From the NCBI GenBank assembly GCA_035403465.1, contig DAONFG010000037.1, positions 1 through 34,388 on the forward strand: DNA of 34,388 nt. The letters run 5' to 3'. A model generated the notes under the pieces. The model made no database searches. It was not told the DNA's origin and worked only from the letters and a program-made list of their open reading frames with translations. Made by a program: the position numbers and the translations under genes. This stretch comes from JAAYBQ01 sp035403465. Its GTDB lineage: Bacteria > Spirochaetota > UBA4802 > UBA5550. Shown here piece after piece: positions 1 through 8,277 of this stretch (its first letter is position 1; every line of letters begins with the position of its first letter).

Positions 1-1
1 T

Positions 2-598
2 GTGATAATGTCAACGGGCATGCCTTCTGAAGATGAAATTGCAGCGGCGGTACACACGCTTAAAGATAGCGGCAGTACAGAAATCTGCCTGCTGCACTGC
101 GTTTCGCTCTACCCCATGAGTACGGACGAGGCGAACCTGCTGCGCATAGTTACTCTGCGCGAAAGGTTCGGGCTGCACACAGGCCTGTCGGACCACAGTA
201 CAGGTTATGAGACAGTGTCTGCTGCAGCAATCCTTGGTGCGCGTTTGTTCGAAAAGCACTTCAAGCTCGGGGATGACCATGAGTGCCCTGACGCCGAAGT
301 ATCTCTCACACCCGCTGCCTTTAAAGCAATGACTGTAAAAGTTAACGAAGCCGTTTCCATGCTGGGAACAGGTGAAATCGCGTACGGCCGGAGGGAAGCG
401 GGCACGGCGCTGGCAGCTAAAAGGAGCCTTTTTGCATCATCGGATATTAAAAAAGGTGACGTTATTGATGAAAAATCCCTTGTGGCGCTGCGGCCGGGCA
501 CAGGTATCAGCGCGGCAATGTTTTATTCGGTTACGGGAAAAAAAGCTTTACGCGACATACAGTCCGGCGCTCTGATTAAACCTGAAGATTATGAATAA
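2..598 (+). CDS. neuB: N-acetylneuraminate/pseudaminate synthase (NeuB family), C-terminal part, 5'-truncated by window edge
   Basis: Condenses phosphoenolpyruvate with an amino sugar (ManNAc or a related 6-deoxy sugar) to make a nonulosonic acid for surface glycans. The frame is already open at base 2 and begins inside the conserved VIMSTGM strand of the NeuB TIM barrel, so the start lies upstream. Visible features are the barrel segment GLSDHST, then ARLFEKHF with the catalytic-face residues, then a C-terminal SAF (antifreeze-like) domain from about residue 138 (RSLFASSDIKKGD to the end) that caps the active site in this family. The stop is followed directly by the lipoprotein gene, whose ribosome site overlaps this end, suggesting co-transcription. 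Sequence alone does not separate sialic, legionaminic and pseudaminic acid synthases. Confidence 0.92.
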   Translation: MIMSTGMPSEDEIAAAVHTLKDSGSTEICLLHCVSLYPMSTDEANLLRIVTLRERFGLHTGLSDHSTGYETVSAAAILGARLFEKHFKLGDDHECPDAEVSLTPAAFKAMTVKVNEAVSMLGTGEIAYGRREAGTALAAKRSLFASSDIKKGDVIDEKSLVALRPGTGISAAMFYSVTGKKALRDIQSGALIKPEDYE

Positions 599-611
599 AC
601 GGAGAATCCCC

Positions 612-1124
612 ATGAAGAGACTTATTTTTCTGCTGCTGCCCCTTTTTCTTCTGAATTGCAGCACATGGTACCAGATAACAAAAAAAGAGAGCAGGTACTA
701 CACCGATGAGGAAAAACAGATCCTCGAGGTTACAACTGCAGCCGTAGACTTCAGGTACGGGTTCGACCAGTCTCTTGAACTTGACTATGTCTACAAGGCG
801 GGGACTTTCAGCGAAAAGGAACTTGACGATAAAAACAAAAAGATGCTCGAAGTGCTCCGGAAGATCGAGAAACCCAGGGTTGTTGCCTTTTACGAAAAGA
901 TGTTCAGGCTGAAAGAAATTATTGCCTGGAACATGAATCACGCGCTGCAGGATAAGGAATGGGGCGATTATACCCTGATCAGCAAATATATTCTTCCTGA
1001 CACGGAAAAATACGTTGAAATGCTTGAGAAAAACGTGATTCTGATCGATCAGAATTATAAGACTACAATCCAGGAGCGGAAAGGGGAGATTAAGAAGCAG
1101 GTTGAACTGGAACTGGGCAACTAG
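612..1124 (+). CDS. Small lipoprotein of unknown function
   Basis: I do not recognise the family. The start at 612 is chosen because a GGAG lies just upstream and the protein then begins MKRLIFLLLPLFLLNC, a classic lipoprotein signal with lipobox LLNC. An ATG 21 bases earlier overlaps the neuB stop and would add a non-signal extension. After the lipidated cysteine the mature part of roughly 150 residues is charged, rich in Lys, Glu and Tyr, and probably helical, with no membrane segment. It sits 13 bases behind neuB and may be in the same transcript; a terminator-like hairpin follows at 1194-1214. Confidence 0.8.
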   Translation: MKRLIFLLLPLFLLNCSTWYQITKKESRYYTDEEKQILEVTTAAVDFRYGFDQSLELDYVYKAGTFSEKELDDKNKKMLEVLRKIEKPRVVAFYEKMFRLKEIIAWNMNHALQDKEWGDYTLISKYILPDTEKYVEMLEKNVILIDQNYKTTIQERKGEIKKQVELELGN

Positions 1125-1142
1125 GCTCCCTGAATCAATAAA

Positions 1143-2435
1143 GTGAAAAAACCGAATGATTTGTTGCGAAACTGCGTATCGGGCTCGCAGGATAGCCCCT
1201 TCGGGGGGCTTTTTAAGGGGTTTCACCCCTTTACCCCGTTTAAAAGAATTAGATTTGCAACAAGTCTGATTCTTTCCATAGCAATAACTGCAGCCATGTT
1301 AATGCCTGCAGCATCCGCCTCAACAGACGGATTTTATGTTCTCTGCTACCACGCGATTAAGGAGAAGAAAGATCCATATTCGCTTTCCCCGGAAACTTTC
1401 AAAAAAAATATTGAACAGCTTCAGCAAAGCGGTTTTACCTTTATCACATTCGACGATGTAAAGAACGGCAGGATAAAAGGAAATAAAAACATCCTTGTTA
1501 CAATAGACGACGGCAACGAAAGCGTCTGGGACGCCTACTACAGGATAATGAAGCCTGCCGGGATAAAACCCGTTCTGGGTATATACCCCGCCATAATTGG
1601 AAAAAGAAAATACGTGATGACATGGGAGCAGGTGGCAAAACTGAAGGACGAGGGATGCTACATTGCAGCCCACGGCTACAACCACATGTTCCTTTCCAGC
1701 AAGTACTACAAAGAGGACATTGTTCAGTTTAAAAAAGAGATCTACCTTTCAAAGAAGGTCCTTGAACAGAAACTCGGAATCACGATTGATGCCATGGTCT
1801 ACCCGTTCGGCGTTCACAGCGACGAGTCGCTTGCAATGATGAAGGATGCGGGGTACAGGTATGGATTCACCCTGGATCAAAAAAAAGTTAGGATCCCGAT
1901 TGAAGACGGTTTCCACATCCCCCGCTACATGATGACCAAGCCGGCCTATAAAGGGATCATGGCCCACCTGATAAAGCATGCTGATAAAGAGGAAACTCTT
2001 GTTGCGTCTGTATCATCTTCTGAAAAACAGGTTAAAAGCACCCAGCCTGTAAAAGAAAAGGTCACAATAAGGAATTACCCTGACAGGCTGAAAAAGCTTA
2101 TAATTAACGATGTTGTCTTTATGCCCGATGAAAAACCGGGTACAATAAAAAAACAGCAGAAGCATACCAGAACTGCAGTCAAGCCTGTGGTGAAATCCAC
2201 AAAATCAGGTGAAGCCAAAAACAGGAAGATAAAATACTTCCCGGCCCGGGAGAATAAAAAGATGACCGGCAGCGACAGCAAAGTCCAGGGTAAAAAACAC
2301 TCTTTCCTTTATGAGGTGAGGGACTTCTACTTCACCCTTCTGGAAAGGAGCAGCAGTTTTGTCACAGCTTTCAAGCAGACAGCCTGGGCAAAACTTGAAC
2401 AGGTAAAACAGAAAACCGCAGAACTCTTCAGCTGA
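1143..2435 (+). CDS. Polysaccharide deacetylase (NodB homology domain), exported
   Basis: Carbohydrate esterase family 4 type enzyme, expected to remove acetyl groups from a cell-surface polysaccharide or peptidoglycan. NodB motifs are visible: TIDDG (metal-binding Asp, catalytic base), HGYNH (metal-binding His pair) and YPFG. A hydrophobic signal sequence ending near PAASAS lies at about residues 38-60. From about residue 275 there is a long basic, low-complexity Lys/Thr-rich linker and a helical tail of about 150 residues with no recognised domain. The start is uncertain: GTG at 1143 and TTG at 1161/1164 are the only standard starts before the signal sequence, none has a good ribosome site, and hairpins lie inside the N-terminal extension. 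Confidence 0.82.
   Translation: MKKPNDLLRNCVSGSQDSPFGGLFKGFHPFTPFKRIRFATSLILSIAITAAMLMPAASASTDGFYVLCYHAIKEKKDPYSLSPETFKKNIEQLQQSGFTFITFDDVKNGRIKGNKNILVTIDDGNESVWDAYYRIMKPAGIKPVLGIYPAIIGKRKYVMTWEQVAKLKDEGCYIAAHGYNHMFLSSKYYKEDIVQFKKEIYLSKKVLEQKLGITIDAMVYPFGVHSDESLAMMKDAGYRYGFTLDQKKVRIPIEDGFHIPRYMMTKPAYKGIMAHLIKHADKEETLVASVSSSEKQVKSTQPVKEKVTIRNYPDRLKKLIINDVVFMPDEKPGTIKKQQKHTRTAVKPVVKSTKSGEAKNRKIKYFPARENKKMTGSDSKVQGKKHSFLYEVRDFYFTLLERSSSFVTAFKQTAWAKLEQVKQKTAELFS
1194..1231 (+). terminator. Tandem hairpins, the first terminator-like, inside the deacetylase 5' end
   Basis: Stem AGCCCC (1194-1199) pairs with GGGGCT (1205-1210) and is followed by a run of T (1210-1214), an intrinsic-terminator shape for the upstream neuB-lipoprotein transcript. 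A second hairpin, AAGGGG (1215-1220) with CCCCTT (1226-1231), follows at once. Both lie within the open frame of the deacetylase, upstream of its signal-peptide core. Terminator activity is inference. Confidence 0.45.
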
Positions 2436-2469
2436 AGCCCATCTTTCACAACTCTTTATCCTCTTTTCC

Positions 2470-2497
2470 TTGACAACTGCCTGAGTATAGATATTAT
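2470..2497 (+). promoter_or_regulatory. Sigma-70-type promoter upstream of the hydantoinase/HDAC unit
   Basis: TTGACA at 2470-2475, a 16-base spacer and TATTAT at 2492-2497 (6/6 and 5/6 matches to consensus). Transcription would begin near 2505, placing the inverted repeat at 2509-2627 in the 5' untranslated leader. Confidence 0.5.
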
Positions 2498-2508
2498 ATA
2501 TAACTATT

Positions 2509-2627
2509 CCGTCATTGCGAACGACCATCAGGGAGTGAAGCAATCTGTTTTGTTCACTAAAAGTATTCAAAAAACAGATTCTACCCCATACAGATTGCCA
2601 CGTCGCTTCCGCTCCTCGCAAGGACAG
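2509..2627. repeat. Interspersed palindromic repeat (CATTGCGA...GCAATCTG type), MITE/REP-like
   Basis: The left part reads GTCATTGCGA then GAAGCAATCTGTTTT. The right part carries the reverse complement, AACAGATT, then CAGATTGCCACGTCGCTTCC and TCGCAAGGAC. The two halves form an imperfect inverted repeat of about 119 bases with no coding content. Repeats with this GTCATTGCGAGG/GCAATCTG theme are known as abundant intergenic repeats in many unrelated bacteria. Confidence 0.72.
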
Positions 2628-2697
2628 AGGCATTTACAGTTCCATGCTTAATGCCGGATTCGATGTACAATTCCACACCGTTCACAAGGGAGGCCCT

Positions 2698-4371
2698 ATG
2701 CTGCTGGGAATAGATGTAGGCGGTACACATACAGACGCGGTTCTTGTCGGTGACGACGGGATTCTGAAATCATTCAAGACCAGGACAGATCACGACAACC
2801 TGCTGGGTTCGGTCACCACGGCACTTGCACAGGTCACTGACGGCATCGACGTGAAAAAAATCACCAACATCAACCTCTCGACCACACTTTCAACAAACGC
2901 GATAGTCGAGAATAAGCTGGAAAAGACAGGGCTGTTTATCTCCTCAGGCCCGGGCATAGATCCCGGCAACTTTACCATGGGGGACTTCTTCTTTGTGGTT
3001 CCGGGGTCCATTGATCACCGGGGAACAGAGACTCAGAAGATCGACATGAAGGCTGTAAAGAACGGGCTCGACAGGTGCAGGGAAAACGGTGTAAAGGTTT
3101 ACGCATCAGTTTCCAAGTTCTCAACAAGAAACAGGGACCACGAGGAGCAGATGGCGGGAGCGGCAGAGGGCCAGGCCGACTTTGTAACTTCGGGCTACAG
3201 CCTGTCAAGCAGCTTGAGTTTTCCGCGCAGGGTCGCCACAGCCTACTACAACTCCGCAGTGTGGAGGATATATAACAGTTTCACCGATGCCGTGGTTAAA
3301 GGCATAACTCAGATCGGCATTAATGCGCCGGTAAATATACTTAAGGCCGACGGCGGTACAATGCCGGTCGCGGTTTCGCGGGCAATACCGGTTGAATCAA
3401 TCCTATCCGGCCCGGCCGCAAGCATTATGGGGATTATAGCCCTCTGCAGTATTGACCGCGACTCTGTAATCCTGGACATCGGCGGCACAACAACTGATAT
3501 CGCTATCTTCGCCTCAGGAGCGCCTCTCATTGAACGTGAAGGCATAAAGCTGGGAGGAAGCCCCACACTTGTGCGGTCACTGCAGAACAGGTCCATAGGC
3601 ATTGGCGGGGACTCGGTGATCCGTGTCAGTGACGGCAGGGTCACAGTTGGACCCGAAAGAAAAGGCCCCTGCATGGCGGACGGCGGCGATCAGCCCGCGT
3701 TCCTGGATGCCCTGAACTTTACCGGCACAGCGGACTTCGGCGATACCGCAAGGTCAGCTGACGGCATAAAACAGCTGGCAGCATCTGAAAAAATAAAGCC
3801 TGAACTTCTTGCGCAGCAGGCTCTCGAATACGCAGTAACCGCAATACGCAGGGCAGTTGACGCAATGCTTGCGGAGATCAACAGCAAGCCGGTCTACACC
3901 ATACACGAAATGATTGAAGGGAAAAAGATTGTTCCTGAAAAGTTATACATCATCGGCGGACCCGCAAGGGCAGTGGCAAAGGCCATGACCGGCGCACTTG
4001 AAATCACTGTCCCGGAACACTTTGAAGTGGCGAACGCCATAGGCGCGGCGCTTGCGCGGACCACATTCGAGACTGAACTCTTCACCGACACGGGTAAAGG
4101 GGTAATGACCATGCCTAACCTGGGTATAGAGGAGCGCGTTGACCGCAGGTACAGCGTTGAGGACGCAAAGCACGACGCACTTATTCACATGGCTGAGTTT
4201 ATGAAAAAGTCCGGTTATGATTCATCGGTAAAACCTGAGCTGGTCGAGGTATCGGCTTTCAGGATAATCAGCGACTACGGCTCGTCAGGGTGCGACATAC
4301 GGGTCAGGTGCCAGGTCAGGCCGGGACTGATTAAAAATCTTCATGCCAGGGGAAAAGGGGGAACGAAATGA
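2698..4371 (+). CDS. Hydantoinase/oxoprolinase (HyuA-type) family protein
   Basis: Member of the ATP-dependent hydantoinase A/oxoprolinase fold, whose relatives hydrolyse cyclic amides or activate ketone carboxylation; the substrate here is unknown. The start at 2698 follows GGGAGG and gives MLLGIDVGGTHTDAVLVG, the N-terminal phosphate-binding loop of the ASKHA ATPase fold. An upstream in-frame ATG at 2644 would add 18 residues without family resemblance. Further motifs are LSTTLSTNAIVE (N-terminal domain), ILSGPAAS, and the second phosphate loop DIGGTTTDIAIF. At 557 residues it is shorter than classical HyuA (about 700) and lacks the extended C-terminus; no HyuB partner is present. Its stop overlaps the next gene's start (ATGA at 4368-4371), so the two are translationally coupled. 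Confidence 0.88.
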   Translation: MLLGIDVGGTHTDAVLVGDDGILKSFKTRTDHDNLLGSVTTALAQVTDGIDVKKITNINLSTTLSTNAIVENKLEKTGLFISSGPGIDPGNFTMGDFFFVVPGSIDHRGTETQKIDMKAVKNGLDRCRENGVKVYASVSKFSTRNRDHEEQMAGAAEGQADFVTSGYSLSSSLSFPRRVATAYYNSAVWRIYNSFTDAVVKGITQIGINAPVNILKADGGTMPVAVSRAIPVESILSGPAASIMGIIALCSIDRDSVILDIGGTTTDIAIFASGAPLIEREGIKLGGSPTLVRSLQNRSIGIGGDSVIRVSDGRVTVGPERKGPCMADGGDQPAFLDALNFTGTADFGDTARSADGIKQLAASEKIKPELLAQQALEYAVTAIRRAVDAMLAEINSKPVYTIHEMIEGKKIVPEKLYIIGGPARAVAKAMTGALEITVPEHFEVANAIGAALARTTFETELFTDTGKGVMTMPNLGIEERVDRRYSVEDAKHDALIHMAEFMKKSGYDSSVKPELVEVSAFRIISDYGSSGCDIRVRCQVRPGLIKNLHARGKGGTK

Positions 4372-5687
4372 TCAGAGCGGAAAAAAGTCTGGGGCTTATA
4401 TTCTTCCCTGCGTACGACTGGGCAATATCACCCACGCACCCTGAGCGCGAGGAGAGGCTCCTTTACACCCAGGACCAGCTCCGGGAGGAGGGAATCTTTG
4501 ACATTGAGGGAATCACAGAGTTCAAGCCGGACATCGCCACTGAAGAGGACGTCATGAGGCTTCACTTCTGCTTCCCTGACGTGGCAAGTGTTACGACCGA
4601 GTCGCACATGATCTCTGCGGGGGGCGCCCTTCGCGCCGCACGTGCTGTGATGGAGGGCGAGGTTAAAAGCGCCTTTGCTCTTGTAAGGCCCCCGGGACAC
4701 CATTCAATGAAATGCGTACACGGCAACAGGGGTTTCTGCAACATAAACAACGAAGCGATCATGGTGGAGTATATCCGCGAAAAGTACGGGAAACGGAAGA
4801 TAGCAATTGTCGACACAGACTGCCACCACGGAGACGGAACACAGGACATATACTGGCATGATCCCGATGTTCTGTTCATATCACTGCACCAGGACGGAAG
4901 GACGCTTTACCCCGGTTCAGGCCACCTGCGCGAACTCGGCGGTCCCAATGCCCGCGGTAAAACGATAAATATCCCCCTCCCCCCGAACACATCGGAGGAG
5001 GGATTTATCTATACCATAGACAGCATGGTGCTCCCCATACTGGAACACTTTAAACCTGAAGTGATAGTAAACTCAGCCGGCCAGGATAACCACTATACTG
5101 ACCCGATCACCAACATGAACTTCACAGCGCACGGATACGCGCTGCTGAACGAAAAACTGAGTCCCCACATCGCGGTCCTCGAAGGGGGGTACTCGGTGCA
5201 GGGCGCGCTCCCCTATGTCAACCTGGGTATAGTACTGGCCATGGCAGGCATTGACTACTCGCACGTCAAGGAACCTGACTATGATACAAATTACAGTCCG
5301 CAGGATGACGACATCACCGAATACATTGAAAAGCTTCGCGAGCCCGTGCTTGCCAACTACTTCAGCCCTAAACCGGACACTGACAGGCCTGCGACCGGGC
5401 AGTACTACACCCGCTACAAGAACATCTACTACGACACAGACGGTATACAGGAGAGCCAGACCGAACACGTTATGATGTGCAATGACTGCCGCGGTGTTAT
5501 AATGATCGAGTCTTCATCATCTGTAAACCCGCCCTGCGCGGGAATCGAGATACCGGTATTTGGGTGTAAGAGGTGCCAGGCCGAGGGGTACAGGATGCTG
5601 AAAGAGGCTGTTGCTTCAAAGAATTTCCTGACAGTACAGTTTACCGACAGGGTGAATAAAATTTATGAGAGGCATAATTCGAGGTGA
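4368..5687 (+). CDS. Histone-deacetylase-fold amidohydrolase with C-terminal zinc ribbon
   Basis: Zinc-dependent amidohydrolase of the HDAC/acetylpolyamine hydrolase/AcuC superfamily. Conserved elements are RPPGHH (H111, H112), the metal site DTDCHHGDGTQ (D151, H153), SAGQDNH with the third ligand D240, and EGGY with the catalytic tyrosine Y275, so the enzyme should be active. The catalytic domain ends near residue 300. An extra tail of about 130 residues contains CNDC (C371, C374) and CKRC (C400, C403), a likely zinc ribbon not usual in bacterial HDAC homologues. Coupled by ATGA overlap to the HyuA-type gene, which suggests one acyl- or cyclic-amide pathway; the real substrate cannot be read from sequence. 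Confidence 0.9.
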   Translation: MIRAEKSLGLIFFPAYDWAISPTHPEREERLLYTQDQLREEGIFDIEGITEFKPDIATEEDVMRLHFCFPDVASVTTESHMISAGGALRAARAVMEGEVKSAFALVRPPGHHSMKCVHGNRGFCNINNEAIMVEYIREKYGKRKIAIVDTDCHHGDGTQDIYWHDPDVLFISLHQDGRTLYPGSGHLRELGGPNARGKTINIPLPPNTSEEGFIYTIDSMVLPILEHFKPEVIVNSAGQDNHYTDPITNMNFTAHGYALLNEKLSPHIAVLEGGYSVQGALPYVNLGIVLAMAGIDYSHVKEPDYDTNYSPQDDDITEYIEKLREPVLANYFSPKPDTDRPATGQYYTRYKNIYYDTDGIQESQTEHVMMCNDCRGVIMIESSSSVNPPCAGIEIPVFGCKRCQAEGYRMLKEAVASKNFLTVQFTDRVNKIYERHNSR

Positions 5688-5693
5688 ATAAAA

Positions 5694-5719
5694 ATGGCCG
5701 GGGATCAATCACCGGCCAT
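5694..5719. terminator. Bidirectional intrinsic terminator between convergent genes
   Basis: Perfect 8-bp stem ATGGCCGG (5694-5701) with CCGGCCAT (5712-5719) around a 10-base loop. It sits between the converging HDAC and glutamine synthetase stops. An A-rich stretch on the left gives a U-rich tail for the minus-strand transcript. Confidence 0.7.
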
Positions 5720-5733
5720 AATTCATTACCTGA

Positions 5734-7902
5734 TCAGTAAAGGAAGAGCATCTCCCAGTACTTGGGCAGGGGCCAGAGCTCATCATCAACCATAAGCTCA
5801 AGCTCATCACACTTCTTCCTGATTTCATTCATCCTGGTTTTAACCCTACCGCAATATGATTCGGCTTTAGCCTGTTCATCTTTCATTTCCCTGGAGGAAT
5901 CAATCGCTGACCTGAGAGCAGCCAGATCAACCTGTATCCCGCTTACCAGGGTGATGGTCTTAACCAGCCCGTCTTTCTGAGGCTTAAATACATCTTCGGT
6001 AACAAGCCCGCCTATCTCGCGTACTGACGAAGCAATGTTCTTCTGGTGAGCGTATGCTGCCGGAAGCACCTGGGATGAAACAATGTTGTATAAGGCGTTT
6101 GCCTCAATATCAAGCTGTTTGCAGTACTTCTCCAGGTGAATGTGATACCTTGATGTAAGCTCCACAGGTGTGAGCACCTTGTATTTATCAAACAGCTTTT
6201 TAGCCTTATCTGTGTTATATGCCTTAAGCGCCTCGGGTGTAGTCCTGAAATTGGGAAGTCCCCTCTTTTCAGCCTCTTTATGCCACTCTTCGGTATAGTT
6301 GTCACCGCCGAAAATTACAGTCTTAAATGTTTTTATCTCTTCCCTGATTATTTCAAAAATTGTTTTCCTGATATCCGATGTTCCAGCCTTCTCTATTTTA
6401 TCAGCCAGTTCATCAACACTCTCTGCAACAATAAGGTTCAAGACTGCAGTAGGGAATGAAATAGACTGCGAAGAACCCAGCGCCCTGAACTCGAACTTGT
6501 TTCCCGTGAACGCGAAGGGTGAAGTCCTGTTCCTGTCAGTATTATCCTTGCTGACAACCGGGAGTGAAGACAGCCCCAGGTCTATTATGGCTGCGTCAGT
6601 GGCCTTAAGGTTCTCACCTTTTTCAATCGCGTCAAGGATAGAAGCAAGCTGGTCACCCAGGAAAACTGATATTATCGCGGGGGGAGCCTCGTTGGCGCCA
6701 AGCCTGTGGTCATTGCCGCTGTGAGCAACAGTTGCACGGAGAATGTCGCTGTGCCTGTGAACTGCCTTGAGTACAGCAACAAGAAATATCAGGAACTGGA
6801 TATTTTCAGCGGGTGTCTTCCCGGGATTCATCAGGTTTATCCCGTCATCAGTTGCTATTGACCAGTTAAGGTGTTTACCCGAACCGTTTATTCCTGCAAA
6901 CGGTTTTTCATGCAGAAGCGCCGAGAACCCGTGCCTGCGTGCTACCTTTTTCATGGTATCCATCAGGAGCTGGTTGTGGTCAACTGCCAGGTTAGCCTCT
7001 TCGAAAATCGGGGCTATCTCAAACTGGCTGGGTGCAACTTCGTTATGCCTGGTCTTTGCGGGAATACCCAGTTTAAAAAGCTCTTCATCAAAATTGTGCA
7101 TGAAACTCTGGATTCTTTCCCTTATGGTCCCGAAGTACTGGTCCTCAAGTTCCTGCCCTTTTGCAGGAGCCGCTCCGAGCAGTGTCCGGCCTGAAAGAAC
7201 AATATCCTGTCTCCTTGAATAATACTCCCTGTCCAGGAGAAAGTATTCCTGCTCCGGGCCCAGGTTGGCGTTAACTTTTTTTGAAGTTGTATTACCAATA
7301 AGCCTCAGGAGCCTGATCGCGCTTGTGCTCACGGCCCTGCCCGAACGCAGCAGGGGGGTTTTCTTATCGAGTGCTTCACCGGTGTACGAGATGAATACAG
7401 ATGGTATACATAATGTTATGCCGAGACCGTTCTTGCGTAAAAATGCCGGGCTGGACATATCCCATGCCGTGTAGCCCCTGGCCTCAAACGTAGCCCTTAT
7501 GCCGCCGCTCGGGAAGCTGGAAGCATCCGGTTCACCCTGAACAAGCTGTGAACCCGTGAATCTTTCAATCACTTCATGCGGATTTACGAACTCGACAAAC
7601 GCATCATGCTTCTCGGCGGTGGATCCTGTCAGAGGCTGGAACCAGTGCGCGAAGTGAGTTGCGCCGTTATCAAGCGCCCACTCCTTCATTGCGTGAGCCA
7701 CGACATTGGCTGTTTCGACATCGAGTTTTATGTCCTCTTCAATACAGGAAATAAGTTTGAGATATATTGACCGTGGAAGCTTATCCTGCATCACAGTTTT
7801 ATTAAAAGTGTACTTCCCGAAATATGAGGAAACTCTTTGTCTCTCTTTTTTATCATCCAGTAAATTCCTGACCACTACTGAACCCGCTGTCTGCCTTGCC
7901 AT
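5734..7902 (-). CDS. glnN: Glutamine synthetase type III
   Basis: ATP-dependent ligation of ammonia to glutamate, cytosolic, dodecameric in the family. At 722 residues it has the length of GSIII, far longer than GSI or GSII. Conserved segments include the N-terminal GSIII region (THFAHWFQPLTG), EVAPSQFEIAP, the ATP/glutamate-site HEKPFAGINGSGKHLNWS, the NDHRLGANEAPPAI loop, and NTDRNRTSPFAFTGNKFEFR near residue 455. The start follows TAAGGAG on the minus strand. No PII, glutamate synthase or ammonium transporter gene is nearby. About 375 bases of upstream non-coding DNA may carry its nitrogen control; a minus-strand TATAAT lies at 8151-8156 but has only a weak -35. Confidence 0.96.
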   Translation of the reverse strand: MARQTAGSVVVRNLLDDKKERQRVSSYFGKYTFNKTVMQDKLPRSIYLKLISCIEEDIKLDVETANVVAHAMKEWALDNGATHFAHWFQPLTGSTAEKHDAFVEFVNPHEVIERFTGSQLVQGEPDASSFPSGGIRATFEARGYTAWDMSSPAFLRKNGLGITLCIPSVFISYTGEALDKKTPLLRSGRAVSTSAIRLLRLIGNTTSKKVNANLGPEQEYFLLDREYYSRRQDIVLSGRTLLGAAPAKGQELEDQYFGTIRERIQSFMHNFDEELFKLGIPAKTRHNEVAPSQFEIAPIFEEANLAVDHNQLLMDTMKKVARRHGFSALLHEKPFAGINGSGKHLNWSIATDDGINLMNPGKTPAENIQFLIFLVAVLKAVHRHSDILRATVAHSGNDHRLGANEAPPAIISVFLGDQLASILDAIEKGENLKATDAAIIDLGLSSLPVVSKDNTDRNRTSPFAFTGNKFEFRALGSSQSISFPTAVLNLIVAESVDELADKIEKAGTSDIRKTIFEIIREEIKTFKTVIFGGDNYTEEWHKEAEKRGLPNFRTTPEALKAYNTDKAKKLFDKYKVLTPVELTSRYHIHLEKYCKQLDIEANALYNIVSSQVLPAAYAHQKNIASSVREIGGLVTEDVFKPQKDGLVKTITLVSGIQVDLAALRSAIDSSREMKDEQAKAESYCGRVKTRMNEIRKKCDELELMVDDELWPLPKYWEMLFLY

Positions 7903-8277
7903 AATTTTCTCCTTATTAAATCTTTTACCAGATTGTATTGACCGTTTACGGAACTGTTTTCAGCCAGAGATTCAATTTCGCAACAGGTCATTTAAGCGAC
8001 ATTTAAAAATAATATAACATCGTGTCAAATGTTGTTGCTGAATATTCAAGCGATACTATGATAATTAACAAGTCCGTAACAAAGAACATGCTGCCGGCAG
8101 ATCGGTAATATAACAGATGTTATAAACAAACAATATTACATCCATGTTAAATTATAACCGGGATGAAATAATACTTCCAGCCGCATCCGGATGAGTCAGT
8201 AAAACCCGATTTTTTGAAAGAAAAATATACACCCGGACCATCCTCAGTCCCGGTAAAGTCTGCGCCCCGGGACAGCG
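7903..8277. other. Intergenic region upstream of glnN
   Basis: No gene seen. It contains a minus-strand TATAAT (8151-8156) that could be the glnN -10, AT-rich sequence, and near the distal end a 7-bp hairpin GTCCCGG (8247-8253) with CCGGGAC (8267-8273). That hairpin could end the minus-strand methyltransferase transcript, though no T-run follows directly. Confidence 0.35.

Noticed and set aside
3309..3674. Long minus-strand ORF inside the hydantoinase gene
   Set aside because: Antisense shadow of a clearly conserved coding frame; composition is typical of a shadow frame.
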